From contig JALONG010000030.1 in assembly GCA_025455065.1 (NCBI GenBank), forward strand, positions 1 to 57,119: a stretch of DNA of 57,119 nucleotides, written 5' to 3'. The notes beneath the pieces are model-generated. The model searched no databases and had not been told where the DNA came from. It worked only from the letters and a program-made list of their open reading frames with translations. Source of the DNA: Candidatus Kapaibacterium sp. (GTDB lineage: Bacteria; Bacteroidota; Ignavibacteria; Kapaibacteriales; UBA4661). The translations under genes were made by a program, and so were the position numbers. Positions 1 to 15,000 of this stretch are shown piece by piece (the first letter of the stretch is position 1; each line of letters opens with the position of its first letter).

Positions 1-3000
1 GCCGCCCAAGATCACCGTTGCTGCCGTCGCGTTCGGGTTGTAGGGGAAGTTTTCTCCCTGTACCGTCAGCAAGTCGCCTTCCACCACCGGTATCGGTCCG
101 AAGCCTGTTATCACCGGCAACGGGCTGGGGCGACCCGCAAACGGCTGCGGAGACCGTGCCGTTCCGCCCGGTGTTGTCACGCTGATACTTGCCCCCGTAC
201 TCACATTCGCGGGGATGATTGCCTGAATTGTCCGCCCGTCCGCACTCACCGTGAACGTCGCCGTCGTGTTCCCAAACCGCACTGCCGTCGCGCCCGTGAA
301 GTTCTCGCCCGTCAGCGTGATGACCTGTCCCGTAAATCCGCCGCCCGGCGTGACCATGCTGATAACAGGAGCAGGGAACACCTGCAACCGCGTCGTCGAG
401 GTCGTGCTGCCGCCTGCGCCGCGTACCGTCACCGTGCTTGTGGTCGCGCCACTTGGCACAACAAACGTTATCGTTGTGGTATTGATGATGCGGTAATCGG
501 GGACGCACCTGTGGCGGTGGCAGTATCGCACTGACCGTGCTTGTCGTGGCGATGCCGCCCCAGGACTGCACCGTCACGTTGCCGCTCGTGCTGGCGGGAA
601 AACGCACTCGCATCTCCGTCGGCGAAACAATCTCTACCGTCGAAGCCGTGATGCCCCCTATACGCACCACCGGCAAATACGGTTCGCCTGTGGTCGGCGT
701 AGCAAAAAAGTTATTCCCGCGGATGATGATCTCCTGTCCCACTGCCGCCGCTAACGGCGAGACCGTTGCCATCGTCGGAGGGCCGATAAACGTCAATGGT
801 GTAAAGCTATTGGCGGTGCTGCCGCTCGTACTGACCACCGTTATCGGTCCCGACTGTGCGCCGGGTGTGAGTTGGATGAGGATTTGCGTCGGCGAGACCA
901 CCGTGTAGGGCATCACCACGCCGCCTACCAGCACCGTGCCGAGTCCCGTCAGGTTCGTGCCGTTCACCGTTATCACGTTCCCGCTTGTTGCCGTGCTTGG
1001 CCCGAAGCCACTGATGCTCGGTAATTGTGCAGGCGGAATACCGCTTGCGGGTGTGCCGATGGTGAAGGTGCTGAAACTGGCAAATGTGCCGGAGACGATG
1101 CTGTTCCCCGCGACCGTCCCGCCGATGTTCCGATACAACCCGCTCTGAACGGGCGCTTTTGCCACGACCGAACCTGACGCGATAGGCACAGCGCCAGCGC
1201 CGAAGCGTCCCAGTTCTGCGCTCGACTGCGTGTGGTCGCCAGCGCGTAAGACTACATTCCAGTATTCGCCTTGTCCGGCGACGCTCAAACTCGAATCCAC
1301 GCTCCCGCCTTGCGCTCCCGTGAACGCTTCTACGCGGAGTTGTGGTGCGTTCCCCCCTGTGCGCGGCTCGCGGAGAACAAAGGGTAGATAACGACCTGTC
1401 CGTCCCACAGGGAACAACCAGTTTCCTGCACCGCCCGCGAGGATGTTTACCGGGAAATACCGCTCCAATGGTCCTTCCACATAACTCGAATCATTCCCCC
1501 CAACAATCCCGCTTGTGCTTGGGTTTACGATTATCGGATAGTTTGTGGTGTCGCTTCTGAGTATCCCTCGTGCCAGCGAAAAACCGCCTTGGATCAGCAG
1601 CGGTGAGCCGAGTGGGACGATAGTGTTCGGGCGGTTCAGCGTGAAATTTTGTAGGATGTTTGTGGCGATTTTGAGGGAACCTGTGATTGTTGCAGGAGTG
1701 CCGCTTTGGTGTCCGATTTCCAAGTCCGAACTGCCGTTGCCGATGAACGCGCCTCGAAGGTCTAAGCGACCCTGAAGAACGACATTGCGGTTGCTCATGT
1801 CTATCAAACCGTCGAGAAGTAACGCGCTTTGTAAGGTTTTGTTGCCGTCCAAAACGACAGTGACATTTCCATCCACGATGACAGTGCCGGGCATAGTTGG
1901 CGGAAATTCCGCAAGAGTCGTTGTACGGGTTGAACCGCTTCCCGAATACTGTAATCGCGCTAATGCCGAGCCATACTGCACGACGTTACCCGTTACGCCG
2001 CCCGTATTGCCCTCAAGCAGCAATGTTGCAGAGGTGGTCGTCGTGCCGCGCACAGTCAGTGTGCCGTTATTGGTGAGCGTTACGCCGTTTGGAATGCGCA
2101 AAACCGCCGGAGTTTCCACAACGATTTCTGCACCCATGCCAAGCGTTGTATTTGTTTGCATCGTTGCAACGGTCGTAGAAATGCCGCTTGTATTGCCCAT
2201 GACATAGAAGGTTACGCCCGGAATGAGGAAACTCGGCGCATTTGAGCCGGAGCCGGTCGGCGAGGAGTTCCATTGATTGGGGTCGCTTGCGTTGCCGCCC
2301 ATGAAGTAGTAGCGCGAACTGGGCGCAACACCACTACCTACGCCCAAATAGCTTGCAGCAGTACCGTAATTTTGCGGAAGCGTTTGTGCGATGCTTGCTC
2401 CGCCAGCAAAAAAGACAGGCCCGATGCTATTGTACATCCCGCCAAGAGCAGAGGACAAGCCGACAAGACTGACCGCAGGAACAACCGCACTCGGTGTTAG
2501 CGATACCGTGCCTGTGCGTGTACCAATGGTGTTCCGCACTTCCCAGCGCCCCGTGTTGTAGAGCGAGGTCATACCTGTTCCGAGCGAACCGCCGCCGCCT
2601 GTTTGGGCGTTCACAACAAGCGTTCCAGTGCCAGTGCCGTCATCGCTGAAGGTCATCGGAAGTGCCTGTGCGCCTTGTCCAACGGGGAACGTATAAGCCC
2701 CCGCAACACCAAAAGCACGTTCTAAAAAGCCGTCCACATAGCCGCTCCCTGCTGCCACAGCGCCCGGTGCGGTATTGGAGACCGTCAGCAAATTTGCCAG
2801 TGTGTTCGTAACAACGCCGTTTGTGAGTGCTAACGTTCCGGCAACATTGAGCGGTGAACCCAGTGTGGGGTTTGCGCCAGCGCGGTCGAGCGTGAAATTG
2901 TTCAGTGTTTGTGCGCCACCCGCGAAGGCAAGTGAACCGATGATTGTACCTGTTCCCGTGACAGCGAGATTGCTTGTTGCCGTACCGCCAAGTGTTGAGG

Positions 3001-6000
3001 CGGCACTCAGGCTAATGGCATTGTTCAACGTAAGGGAATTTCCTGCGCCGATATTGAAGCGCCCGTTGTTATTGATGGTAAATGTGCCGTTGATTTGGCT
3101 GCTTACGCCCGCTCCGAGCGTAATAGTCGTGGGCAGCACACCTGCATTGACAAGGACATTGCCGTTCATGGGATTGGGCAGGGCAGCGGCGGAGATCGTT
3201 CCCACCCATTCGGCATTCGCACTCAAAGTGGTGTTTGCGGCATAGTTGATTGTTCCTGCGCCGCTTACATTCCCGCCCACACCGCAGCCGCTACCTGGAC
3301 CAACGAGGCTGATTGCGCCTGCTGCTGTGCTAAGATTGAGCGTAGCTCCGGCATTCAGCACCAGTTGGCTTGTGCCACCGAGCCAGATTTCATCGGTTTG
3401 AGTGTGCGCTCCTGCGCCAAGCGTAAGCGCGTTCGTGCAGGAACTGAGGCGGCTTCCGCCCGTAAATATGCCGTTTACTTGCAAGTTCGCCGTTAAATCG
3501 GCTGTTCCGCCAAAGAGCGTTGTGAGATTGTTCACCTGCGCCGTAGCGATGTTGAGCGGTCGGAGTGTGCCGTAGGGTGCCGGCGGCGTAAAAATGTAAT
3601 TTGCGGCCAATGACCATGTTCTTGTTCCGGTATTGACAATAGCTCCGCCGTTGAAACCGTTATTGTTACTTGCTTGCAAGGTAGCGTCATTTTGCAAATC
3701 AAAATTCCCCATGCCCGTAACTTGGAAACCGCCGACATCCAAAACACCGCCCGTTGCTACTTGCAACAACACCGTATTGGCAACGGTAAAATTGCCCGTC
3801 AAAGCAGCCGTTGTCATATTTGGCACGATGAAGATGTAGTTCGCACCTGTGAAATTCGGTGCTGGCGAACCTGTGCCACCAAGTCCTGTGTACCAGTTCC
3901 CCGCAATATTCGGGTCGAAACCACCGCCGCGATAGAAAAACGTCGTTACGCCCGTACCGACAGCATAGAAGCCATTTGCAGCCGCTAGCGTCGGGAAGGT
4001 TGTGGTGTTCACAATCGTCGAACCCGCAACCGTACTGGTGTAGCCGTTGTACGTGCCTGCGGCTGCAGGCGCAACGCCCAACAAATTCACGCCATTGGTC
4101 ATTCCCGGAACGCGCTGGAATGTGAGGTCAGCATTAGTGAGCGCCATTGACGGCGTAACGCGCCAATACTCGCTTGCAGAGCCGAGACTGCCCATTAAGC
4201 CTGAAGTCAGCACTGACGGCGGAGCAGTGAAAAACGGCTCTACTTCGACCGTGCCGCCGCCTGCGGTGTAGGTGAGTGTGGCGGGATTATACGTGGCAGC
4301 CGTGCCGCCGCCCACGGGGAAGCTGTACGTACCACTTGCACCAACAAAGCGACGAAGCGGTCCCACAACATGAGATGCCGCCGAAGCACCAACAATAGCC
4401 CCCGCAGCCGAATTAGTTGTTCGGAGAATATTCGTTGGTGTTGTTTGGATAAATCCTTGGTTTAAGGTCAAAAGTCCTGCCGCCGAAATATCTAACGGAG
4501 AACCAAGCGAAAGTGTCGCTCCGGCGCGGTTCATGGAGAGTGAACCCATAATACCCGTAAACAGCGCCGAACCGGTGATATTACCCGCACCCGCAATATC
4601 CAGCGTTGCCGCAGCCGAGCCGTTGATTGTTCCACCGGAAAAGACGATTGCACCGTTTGGTTGTAATGTCCGCCCGGAAATGTCGAATGTTCCTGCCTGT
4701 ACAGTAAGTGTACCAGTAATCTGACGATTGGCATTCAGCGATACCGTGTTGGAGCCGTTTATCAACACCGACCCCTGCATCGGCGATGGGAATTCTACGT
4801 TTGTAGTCGCTCTTGCGAGGATGGTCTGATATTCCAGCGTTGCGGTTGTACCCCAATACGTTACCGCATTGCCTGTTACCGCTCCCGAACCGACAAGTTG
4901 CAACGTCGCACCTTGAATAGTATTCCCTGAGACATTCACAAAGCCGTTGTTCGTAATCGTAACACCATTACCGATCGCCAGCACTGACGGCGTGGTCACG
5001 TGCATACTCACATTTGCGCCGATGGTGATTGGTGCAATGACTGATGCCGTTGTGGTTGCGCTACCGCCCATGACGTAGAAGTCTGTCGCGGGGCTGCTGA
5101 ACGCCGTTGCAGGCGTGCCGCCGCCCCAAGGAAGCGAGTTCCAGTTTGCGGGGTTGTTTGCGTTGCCGGATTGGTAGTAGAAGACCGTCGGCGGCACTTG
5201 GTTGAGCAGAATCGAAACATCACCCGAACCGTGGTTCGCCGTTGCAATGTCCATATCACCGTCGTTGTCAAAATCGCCGGAGGTGAGGCAAAAACTGGTC
5301 GTGCCGCTTATCGGCGTTGAAAGAACGGTTCCCGTAAACCGCCCCGAAAGCGCTCCAGAGCCGGAGTTCAGCAGAGTATTGGCAGTGGTGAGATACACCG
5401 CCGCAAGGTCAAGATTGCCGTCGCCATTGATGTCTGTCAAGGTAATATCCGAACTCGGCAGAGTCGTTGTAATGACAGTAAAGTTCAACGTACCGCCGGA
5501 GCTTGTATTTTCCAGAAGGACAGCATTCGCCACACCATTCCCCCCAATCGCCAGATCAATATCACCGTCGCTGTCTAAATCACCCACCGAAAAGAATGAC
5601 CGCGTGGCTCCGGCGGTCGCAAGGGTAAACGGTGCTGTGTTGAAATTACCCTTGCCGTCATTCTGCAAGAAACCAACGGTCGTACTGCCGGTGAGCGAAT
5701 ACACAATATCAATATCGCCGTCGCTGTCAAAATCGCCTGCCGCACAAGTACCTACATTGCCCACAGCGATAGTTTGATAGGTCGTGAACGACATTCCGCC
5801 GTTATTCCGTGCCACACGCACACCATTTGCGCCGCAGGTTGCAACAACGTCCAACAATCCGTCACCGTTAAAGTCTCCCGAAGCAATGTTGTCTAAGCCA
5901 ATCAAACTCATAGCACCAACATTCGTCAAGGTTCCGGCGGGGCTGTTGCGGTAGATGTAGGCATTGTTTGTTCCCAGCGAACTCACAATAACGTCAAGAT

Positions 6001-9000
6001 TGCCATCGTTGTCGAAATCGCCCGAAATGGGGAAACTAGGGATACCCGGAACAGCTATGGCTACTTGTGGGGTGAAATTACCTGAGCCGTTATTCATCAT
6101 CAAGCGGATGTTATTTGCTGCGTTTTGGTTGACCATCACTAAATCAAGAACACCATTGTTGTCCCAATCACCCGACGCTACGGCGCGAGTATTTCCGCCG
6201 CCTCCGGAAACAAGCTGTGTTAGCTGGAACGTGCCGGGTCCACTCAGCACACGGGCGAATGCTTGCCGCACCGTGCCTGTGGTAAGCGGCGTAAGCCCCA
6301 CCGCTAGGGTGGAAGAAGATGAAATCATGACATCAATTTTTTCGCCCGGGAAGAACTTGCGCGTCAGCGTCGGAATATTGTTTGGCGTGAAGGTAGAGCC
6401 AGCCCACGCTCCGCCGCTCGTGATGTTCCGATGCGCAGACATACCGCCATGCACGGCAATTGGTCCGCCCAGGGAATATGTTGCTCCGGTAACGGCAAGA
6501 TTAAACGTCGGGGAAATCGTAATCGGCTCCGGGGCAGCCGCAGCATTTGCCGCAGGAACAATGCCTGTTACTTGTAGGCGCGGAGTTTGGTTCAGCACGA
6601 CGGCTACTTGAGCATCACCTGTTTTCGGAATGACAAGGTCGAGGTCGCCGTCGCCGTCGAAATCTGCTGCCGCAAAGCCTGTGAGTGCGTCGGCACTCCG
6701 CCCCACAAGCGGGCTGGAAGCAAACATCGAGAACACGCCCGAACCGTTGTTTTTCAAGGTATAGACGGAATTTTCTTCGCCATTGGTCGTTGCACTTTTC
6801 ACGGCGAGAATGTCCAAATCACCGTCGCCATCAATATCGGCAAGTTGTGTACCGGGTATGACGGCATTGGTGATGGGATAGGTTGCAAGAGGTAAGAAAT
6901 TCAATCCCCCCGCACCGTTACTCAACAAGACATTCACATTTTGCTGAGGTGCATTGAGGGTGGTATAGACCACATCGGGGTACGCATCGCCATTGAGTTC
7001 GGCGACTTGCATATTGTACACCGCAATTCCGCCTGTAATCGCCGTTCCGCCGTCAAATTGCCCTGTGCCGTCATTCCGAAAAACGAGAATAGGTGTCGCA
7101 CCATCGGCAGCCGTGATAATATCTATATCCCCGTCGGCATCCATGTCCGCCGCATCAATAGCCACGCCCGATTGAGCCACCGAATAGCCGGCTATAAATG
7201 TTCCGTTACCTTGTCCAAGATACACTTCCGTCCCTGGCGTTCCAGCTGAACCGTTATTCACATACGCCACATCAAGGTTGCCGTCGGCATTAAAGTCCGC
7301 CACTGCCCCAAAAAGCCGTGCGCGAGTGCTGGAGTTCACCAACGACGGCGCGTATGTACCATTGTTATTATTTTTGATAAACCACACCGACCCGCGACAA
7401 ATAACGATAAGGTCCGTAAAGCCGTCATTGTCGAAATCGCCTGTTTCCAAGCCAACTGGGTATTGCCCGACGGTAACATCGACAATATTCGTCGCAGGTG
7501 GAAAGTTTCCAGTCCCATCGTTGCGATAAATTTTCACAATACCGGAAATATTCTCGGAAGCAACGGCAAAATCTACCCCCGCACCATTATCGAACTGCCC
7601 AGCAATCGCGTTTACGGGGAGTGGGACAGTCGGATACCGCCGCGCATCCACGAAATTCCCTGTGCCTGTGCCTGCCGCCGCAGCACGGAAGCTATAGACA
7701 AAGGGGCGTGTGTTTATACCGCCTGTAGATTGAGCATTGGTAACGCTCACCCACACCTGTTCGCCGCGCAGGAAGTTCGGCGCACTAGCAGCAAGCGTAA
7801 CGGTATTTCCCACAAAGGACGGTGCGGCTGTTCTGCGTCCGCCCATTGCGCCGTGGACGGGGAAGTTTGCTGGTATAACACTTGGAGCGTTGAGATTTTG
7901 CGAGAAAGGAATAGTAATGGTCGTGCCAAGCGGAGCATTTGCCACGTTTCGTGCCGGAACGACGGGAACGGCAGCCGTAAAGGGATCAACGTTGTTTTGG
8001 ACGTTCATCGGTGGCGGCGGCGCATCCGTACCAACGGCAAAATACGTCGGCGCGGCAAGGTTATCCGCCACGGTGCGCCGCAGCGACGACACAGCCGTCA
8101 GCGTTCCCACGTTGTTTGTGCCATTGGAGGAATATGATGCTACTGCGGGGGGAGCGGTGGTAGTGCCTCCGATGATATTTGTCGCTGTTAAGCCTGTTCT
8201 TGCCGCTTGCATAAAGCCGCTTGTGAACGTTCCACTTGCCACCTGCGCTCGCCAGTATTCCGCACCAAGCGGAGCAAGCACCGTTGAGCCGTCTGCCGAA
8301 CCTCCTGCGGGAGCGGCATTGTATGCTTCCACTTCGATTGTCGCTCCACCTGCGGTGGTGGGGTCGTTCACGGCAAAGGGCAGGTATGTTCCGCCTTTGC
8401 CAATGGGGAAGAGCCATTGTTGTCCGATGCTTGCGCCCGGCAATAATGCACGGCGAAAAGGTCCGTCAATATAGCCAGAGCCTGTTCTTGATAACGCGCC
8501 GGGTGATGGATTATTCAACGTCAGCATGGCACTCGAAGTATTCAATCTGCCGTTTGCACCAAAAAGCAATGAGGCAGCGCCAGCGATAGTTGTTGGCGAA
8601 CTCAAGGTTAGTACCCCGGCAGCTGCCGCTCCATACAGTGCTACGGTTCCGAACATCGTTCCGGGTAGCTCTAATCCTGTGGCGGTGAGGGGACTGGTGA
8701 TGTTGTTGTAGATAAGTTGCGACCCCGTGTTGTAGGTAACGGGAGTTCCTGTTACCCACGTTGCCGGAGTTCCTGCCTCAATCCAAAGACTTGCCAAATT
8801 CTGCACGGTTAGACCGCCCGTGTTGCTAATCTGCGAACCGACGTTCATTATCAGCGAAGCACCTGACTGGACGGTACTTCCGGCGGCGCTCAGATTGAGC
8901 GTGGGCAGCGAAAGAGTCAATATGCCGCTTTGCACGGTTAATGCGCCCGAAAGGGTGAGTACCGGTACACCGGAAAGAATCCATGTTCGTGAGGCTCCCG

Positions 9001-12000
9001 GATTCACGGTAAGGCTTGCGGCTTGGATGATTGCTTGTTTGTTGCCGGAAATGTCGCCGAATCGTGCATCGGTAGTTGCGCTGATTGCCCCCAAAACATA
9101 ATTTGCCGTAGGACCGTAACTGATGACCACGCCTGTTGTCAGAGGCGGATTGATTTGTACCGCACCATCGCTGTTACCAATACCGTTGATGCCGCTTGGA
9201 TGGCTTGTTTGCAGCGTTCCGCCGTTTTGAAGATTGAAGCGACTGTTGTTTCCTGCGAACTGCACGGCATGAATATCAGTGTTCAGCGTTGCACCGCTTG
9301 GAACGGTGAGCGTTACGTTGTTTGCCCCCGCACCAAAAGGAAGATCTGCCGTCAGTACTGCCGTGGAGCCTGGGTCAATGGAAAATACGGTGTTGGCGGT
9401 GGTGAAGTTTGGTGCGGCTGTACCGTAGGGAGCGCCGGGGCTGGTATCCCAATTCAAACGGTTATTTGCACCGCCTGGATTGATGTTGGCGTTGTTGTAG
9501 TAGTAGGTAATTATTGCTGTTCCCACCGCAAAATACGTCGGCGCGGCAAGATTATCCGCCACAGTGCGCGTGAGCGACGACACTGCCGTCAGCGTTCCCA
9601 GCGTATTTGCGCCATTGGAGGAGTAGGTTGTTGCCGTCGGAGGTGCAGTAGTGGTGCTTCCAAGGAGATTTGTTGCCGTCAGCCCTGCTCTTGCTGCTTG
9701 CATGAAGCCGCTTGTGAATGTGCCTGGAAGGCTTGTTACCTCGGCTCTCCAATGCTCTGCGCCAAGAGGAGCAATAACCGTTGTGCCGTCTGCCGAACCT
9801 CCTGCTGGCGCGGTGTTGTATGCTTCCACTTCAATCGTTGCACCGCCTGCGGTTGTAGGGCTGTTCACAGCAAAGGGCAGATATGTTCCGCCTTTACTGA
9901 CGGGGAAGAGCCATTGCAGTCCGGGGCTTGCACCTGCGGGCAGGGCGCGGCGCATGGGACCTCGCACCTCACCGCTCCCGGAGCGCACAACCGCCACATC
10001 AGCCGTATTGGCAATGGTAAGCATATTCGTATTATCGGTGATAAGCGCACCCGTCCCCGATATAGAAAACGTACCATTGACCGATTTTGCGCCATTCAGC
10101 GTAAGCGGTCCGCCGGTTTGTATGCTAACACTGCCATTCATCGAAGCAGGAAATTCGAGACCTGTCGAAAGTACCGGATGTCCGAAATAGCTAAGAAAGC
10201 TGCCCCCATCGTACGTTATCGGGTTTGTGGCGACAATCGGAAGCGTGGTAACACCAGCTACTTCAAACCTACCGCCACTTTGAATGGTCAGACCGCCCGT
10301 ATTGACTATCTGTGCGCCACTGTTCAGTTGGAGCGCTGCTGCATTTTGTACGATGCTACCTGCACCGCCAAACGTCAGAATGCTTGAACCCAGAGCTAAT
10401 GTACCGCTTTGCACGGTTAATGCTCCTGAAAGCGTGAGCGGTCCGCCAGAGAGAATCCACGTTCGTAGGGCACCCGGATTGACGGTCAGACTTGCCGCTT
10501 GCGTGATTGCTTGTTTGTTGCCGGAGAAGTCGGCGAATCGTGCATCGGTGGTTGCGCCAATAGCCCCCAGAACGTAATTTGCCGTAGGTCCGTAGCTGAT
10601 GACTACGCCTGTTGCGGGCGGAATTATCTGCACCGCACCGTCGTTATTACCAATACCATTGATACCGCTTGTATGGCTTGTTTGCAGCGTTGCGCCGTTT
10701 TGAAGATTGAAGCGGCTGTTGTTTCCTGCAAACTGCACAGCATAGACACCAGTGTTCAGCGTTGCACCGCTTGGAACGGTGAGCGTTACGTTGTTTGCCC
10801 CCGCACCAAAAGGAAGGTCTGCCGTCAGCACCGCCGTTGAGCCTGCGTCAATCGAAAAGGCAGTTCCTGCGGTGGTGAAGTTTGGTGCTGCTGTGCCAAC
10901 ACCCACGCCGGGCGTAGTATCCCAGTTCGCGGGGTTGTTTGGACCAACGGGAATATTGACGTTGGCATTGTTGTAGTAATACGTCGGAACGCCATTGCCC
11001 AGCGTAAAATACGTCGTCGCTGCGCTTAACGGGATAGGTACTGTTGCCTGATTATAGGGAATACCGTAAAAACCAAAGGCGCTATATGTTGCAGGTCCGC
11101 TTGATGTGTATGTTCCACCCAAAGTTGTGGAACTCGCAATAGCTTTCGCGGCTCCTGCTCCGGCGGCGGTTACGAATATGGGCGTAACGGTCATCGGCAT
11201 ACCGCTTAGTTGCGTGAATCGCCAGTGTTCGGTTGCATTGACGGTGGTAATGCTTGTGGCATCTGCAGAGCCGCCGCTTCCGGTATTGTATGCCTCTATC
11301 TCTATTAAACCTCCTGAGGGCGACGTAAAAGTCACCGATGCCCACAAGGGCGTTCCGCCTTTGCTGACGGGTATCCATGCACCGCTATATGTACCAACGG
11401 GCAGGTTAAGTTGCACAGGACCGTTAATAAGTCCCTGATTTGCTGAGATTCCGCCGCCTACTGCTTGGTCAATGCGGAGCATATTCCCGCTTCCCGTGTT
11501 GAGCGGCGAATTGAGGGTAGAGCCGGGGTCAAGAATACCTGTAATCGTTGTCGTGCCTGCCGCCAAGGTGAGAGCGGCAGTGCCGTTGAGTGCAAGTGTG
11601 CCGGGCATGGTGGAAGGCAGTTCCGCGCCCGTTGTCATGGGAACACTATGCGCATACGACAATCTGGCAGTGGAAGCGTAAACAGGAGTGTTGCCGATAA
11701 AGGGTATCGGGAGGGCGGTGGTGGGCCTGATTACTAGGAAAGCATTAGCATTGAGCGTCATCGTGCCGCCATTATTCACTTGGAAGTTTGCACCGACCCG
11801 TAATCCTCCCTGCGTGTTGAAGGTCGAAGCGCCGCTCAGCGTCAGCACGGACGAAGATACCGCATCGCACCTTAATTGCGTGAACGTCATATTCAGCGCA
11901 CCACTGATGGTGAGCGGTGTGGCTAATGTCCAATCTGCAATGATGGGACCCGGAGCAGTAAAAGTGATATTGTTTGCCGCCGTGATAGCGTTTTTTGCTC

Positions 12001-15000
12001 CTTGTACGGCGAAATTGAGGTTTGCTGTCGAACCCGGGAGATCGAACACATAATTTGCTGCGTTGTCGTAGGTCGCGCTGGCTGTTTGAATTGCCCCTGT
12101 CCCTCCGCTCGTTCCATTAACGCCGTCGGTACGTGCGGTTTGGAGCGTTCCTCCGGCTTGGAGTTGAAAACTTCCCGCGCCTGTAACGGCAAACACTCCT
12201 CCTGGTATATTCAGCGTTCCGCCGTTTGCAACTTGCAGTGTCACACCAGCACCAAAAGCAAGGGGTGCCGACAAGTTTGCCGTGCGTCCGGTGGGAATGA
12301 CAAAAACCCTTCCTGCGGTCGTGAAATCTGCCAAGGCACCGGGAGTACCGCCGCCACCAATGAGCGTATTCCAATTTCCAGGTGTATTCGCATTGCCGCT
12401 TGCGAGTTGGAAGTAGTATATCGCCATAGGGGAGCCAATCGTATAAAACGTCGTCGTGCCGCCGGCAATAGTGGCAAAGGGCGTTGTATTACGAATCGTT
12501 GTAGCCGTCGGTATCGTTGCCGGTACGCTGTTGTAACTGCCGTTTGCAGTACCGGAACTGCCCAATAACTGCCCCGTTGTTGCGGGTGAAGCCCGTTGAA
12601 AGGTGAGCGTAGCATTGTTCACTGCGCCTAACGCATTTACCCCAACGCTCCAGTATTCCGTCGCACTCACAGACCCGATGCCCGTTCCGGCACTGCCGGG
12701 GCAAGCGGTATTAAATGGAGAAACCGTAACAATCGTTCCGGCATTTGCTGTCGCATAGTTCACCACGGCGGGGATATACGTTGCCGCCGAACCGCCGCCA
12801 AGTGGGAAGGTGTAGGTGCCGCCGCCTGCCTGAATGGCGCGTGCAAGTGGACCGATCACGTGCGCAGTGCCGCTTGGTGTGCCACTAATAGCTGCGGGAG
12901 CAGTGTTTGCGATAGTGAGGAGGTTCGTGGGCGTAGTTTGGAGAAATTGCCCATTGACATTGAAATTGAGAATGCCATTCAGTGTTGTTGCCGCGCCGAG
13001 ATTTACCACCAGTCCCGCAGTGCCGCTCATGGCAATATTGCCCAGCATCGGCGAGGGCAGTTCCAGACCCGTTGTGAGGGGAATATTACCAGTGTATGCC
13101 AGAATCCCGCCCGCCACATAGCTTATCGGCTGCCCTGTTACATAATTTACCGACACGCCCGGATTTCGCACAAAAATCTGCCCCATAGCGCCGACAGCAA
13201 GCGGTGTAACGGCATTGTTATTGGCAATGGTAAAATTCGCGTCGAGTTCCAGTGTTCCTTGGATAAGTTGGCTGCCCGCACCCGTGAGTGTGAGAACTTG
13301 ACCCGCACTCGCGCCAACAAGTCGCAGACCATTTCCGGCGGTGGAAGCATTAATCGTGAGCGCACCCGATAGTGCCAGTCCCGTAGAAAGCGTGGTCATG
13401 CCGCCACCGGTGCGAGTGAGGTTTTGTGCTTGGGTGATGGGGGGTTTGTTTGGAGCAACTGCCGCAAAATTTGCTGTGGCAGCCGCCGCCGCGCTCAGGA
13501 TGTAATTTGCTGCAATGTCGTAGGTGATGCTGCCCGTTACTTGAATTGCGCCACTTGCGGCAAACGTGCCATTCACACCGTCTGTGCGGGAGGTTTGGAG
13601 CGTCCCGTTTGCTTGCAGAGCGAAACTTCCCGCACCCGTAACGGCAAAGGTATTCGGTATATTCAGTGTGCCGCCAGTAGGACCGCCTGCTACCCGCAGC
13701 GTTACGCCTGCCGAAAGTGCTATATTTGCTGTTGCCGTCGCCGTAACACCATCGGGAACAATAAACGTCCAGCCGGAGGTGGTCATGTTTGCGGCTTGTA
13801 TGCCTGTGCCGCCTAAGCCGGACCACCAACTTGTCGCAAGGTGTGGTGCGCCGGAGGGGGCATGATAGTAATACGTGGTAGGCGGAGCAAACGTCCCAAC
13901 GGCAAAGAAGTTTGGCGACGAGAGCGTTTGTGCGGTGTTTTGGGTGAGATTATCTACTGCCAAATTATTGTAGGTTGTGAGACTTGGCGCGGAGTACGGA
14001 CCGCCTATCGCCGCCGCAGAGCCGACGGTTTGTGTCGCCGCAAGGGTGGTTCTCCCTAAAAGCATTCGTGCTGTTATTGCTCCGCCACTAAACACATTTG
14101 CCCGCCAATATTCGGTGGTGGAAATAGTACCTGTTTGAATGGTTGTACCATCGGCTGTGCCTACGGGGTTCGTGTTGAACGCTTCGGTTTCCACAACCGA
14201 ACCACCGACGGAAGTAGGATCAACAAGGGCAAAGGGAAGATAGGTTGCTCCTTTGCTCACGGGGAAAAGCCATGTTCCCGCCGTCGGACCGCCCGCAGGA
14301 ATAGCGCGGCGCATCGGTCCTTCGACCATACCATTTGTGCGCATAACAGCCGCCGATGCTGTGTTGTTCACCGTCACTATATTCGCGCCGGAGGTAACAA
14401 GTCTCCCCGCCGTCAGTGTCAATGTCGAACTTGCACCCAGCGTCCGCGCCGCGTTCAGCGTTACTGTCGGTGTTGCGCCGCCCGCATTTACTGTCACGTT
14501 ACCGTTCATAGTGGCGGGAAATTCCAAACCCGTTGTCATGGGAACGGTATTTTGATAATTCAAGATGCCGCCAGCGTTGTAGGCAAATTCATTTCCTGAA
14601 ACGAATGGTATGGTTGCATTACCAACATTGACCGTCGCACCATTCAGAACAGTCAAGCCGCCCGGATTGGTATTGGCAATTGTAAAGTTTGCGCCGACGG
14701 TGAGTTGCCCTGCTTGAATTTGATTGGCAGCACCGTTCAGCGTCAGAACTTGCGGCGATGCGCCCGCGAGTGACAGCCCAGCAGTGGCGGGAGCGGCGTT
14801 AATTGTCAAGTTGCCGTTCACTGTTAAACTTGCATCTAAGGTTATTACGCCACCAGCATCAACCGTAACATTATTGGCAACGGTTACAGCAGGCTTAACT
14901 CCGGCAGCACCAGTTCTGGCGGGACCTGAACCCGGATTTGAAAAGATGTAGTTGGCGGCGGGGTCGTAGGTAACGGTAACAGTAGCAGGACTTCCTGCAA

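Noticed and set aside
9023-10387. Long plus-strand open frame of 454 codons (and many shorter ones) across 1-18 kb
   Set aside because: Rich in Arg, His, Cys and without domains; the minus strand carries the signal peptide, FG-GAP and TIG text, so these are antisense shadows of the giant gene.
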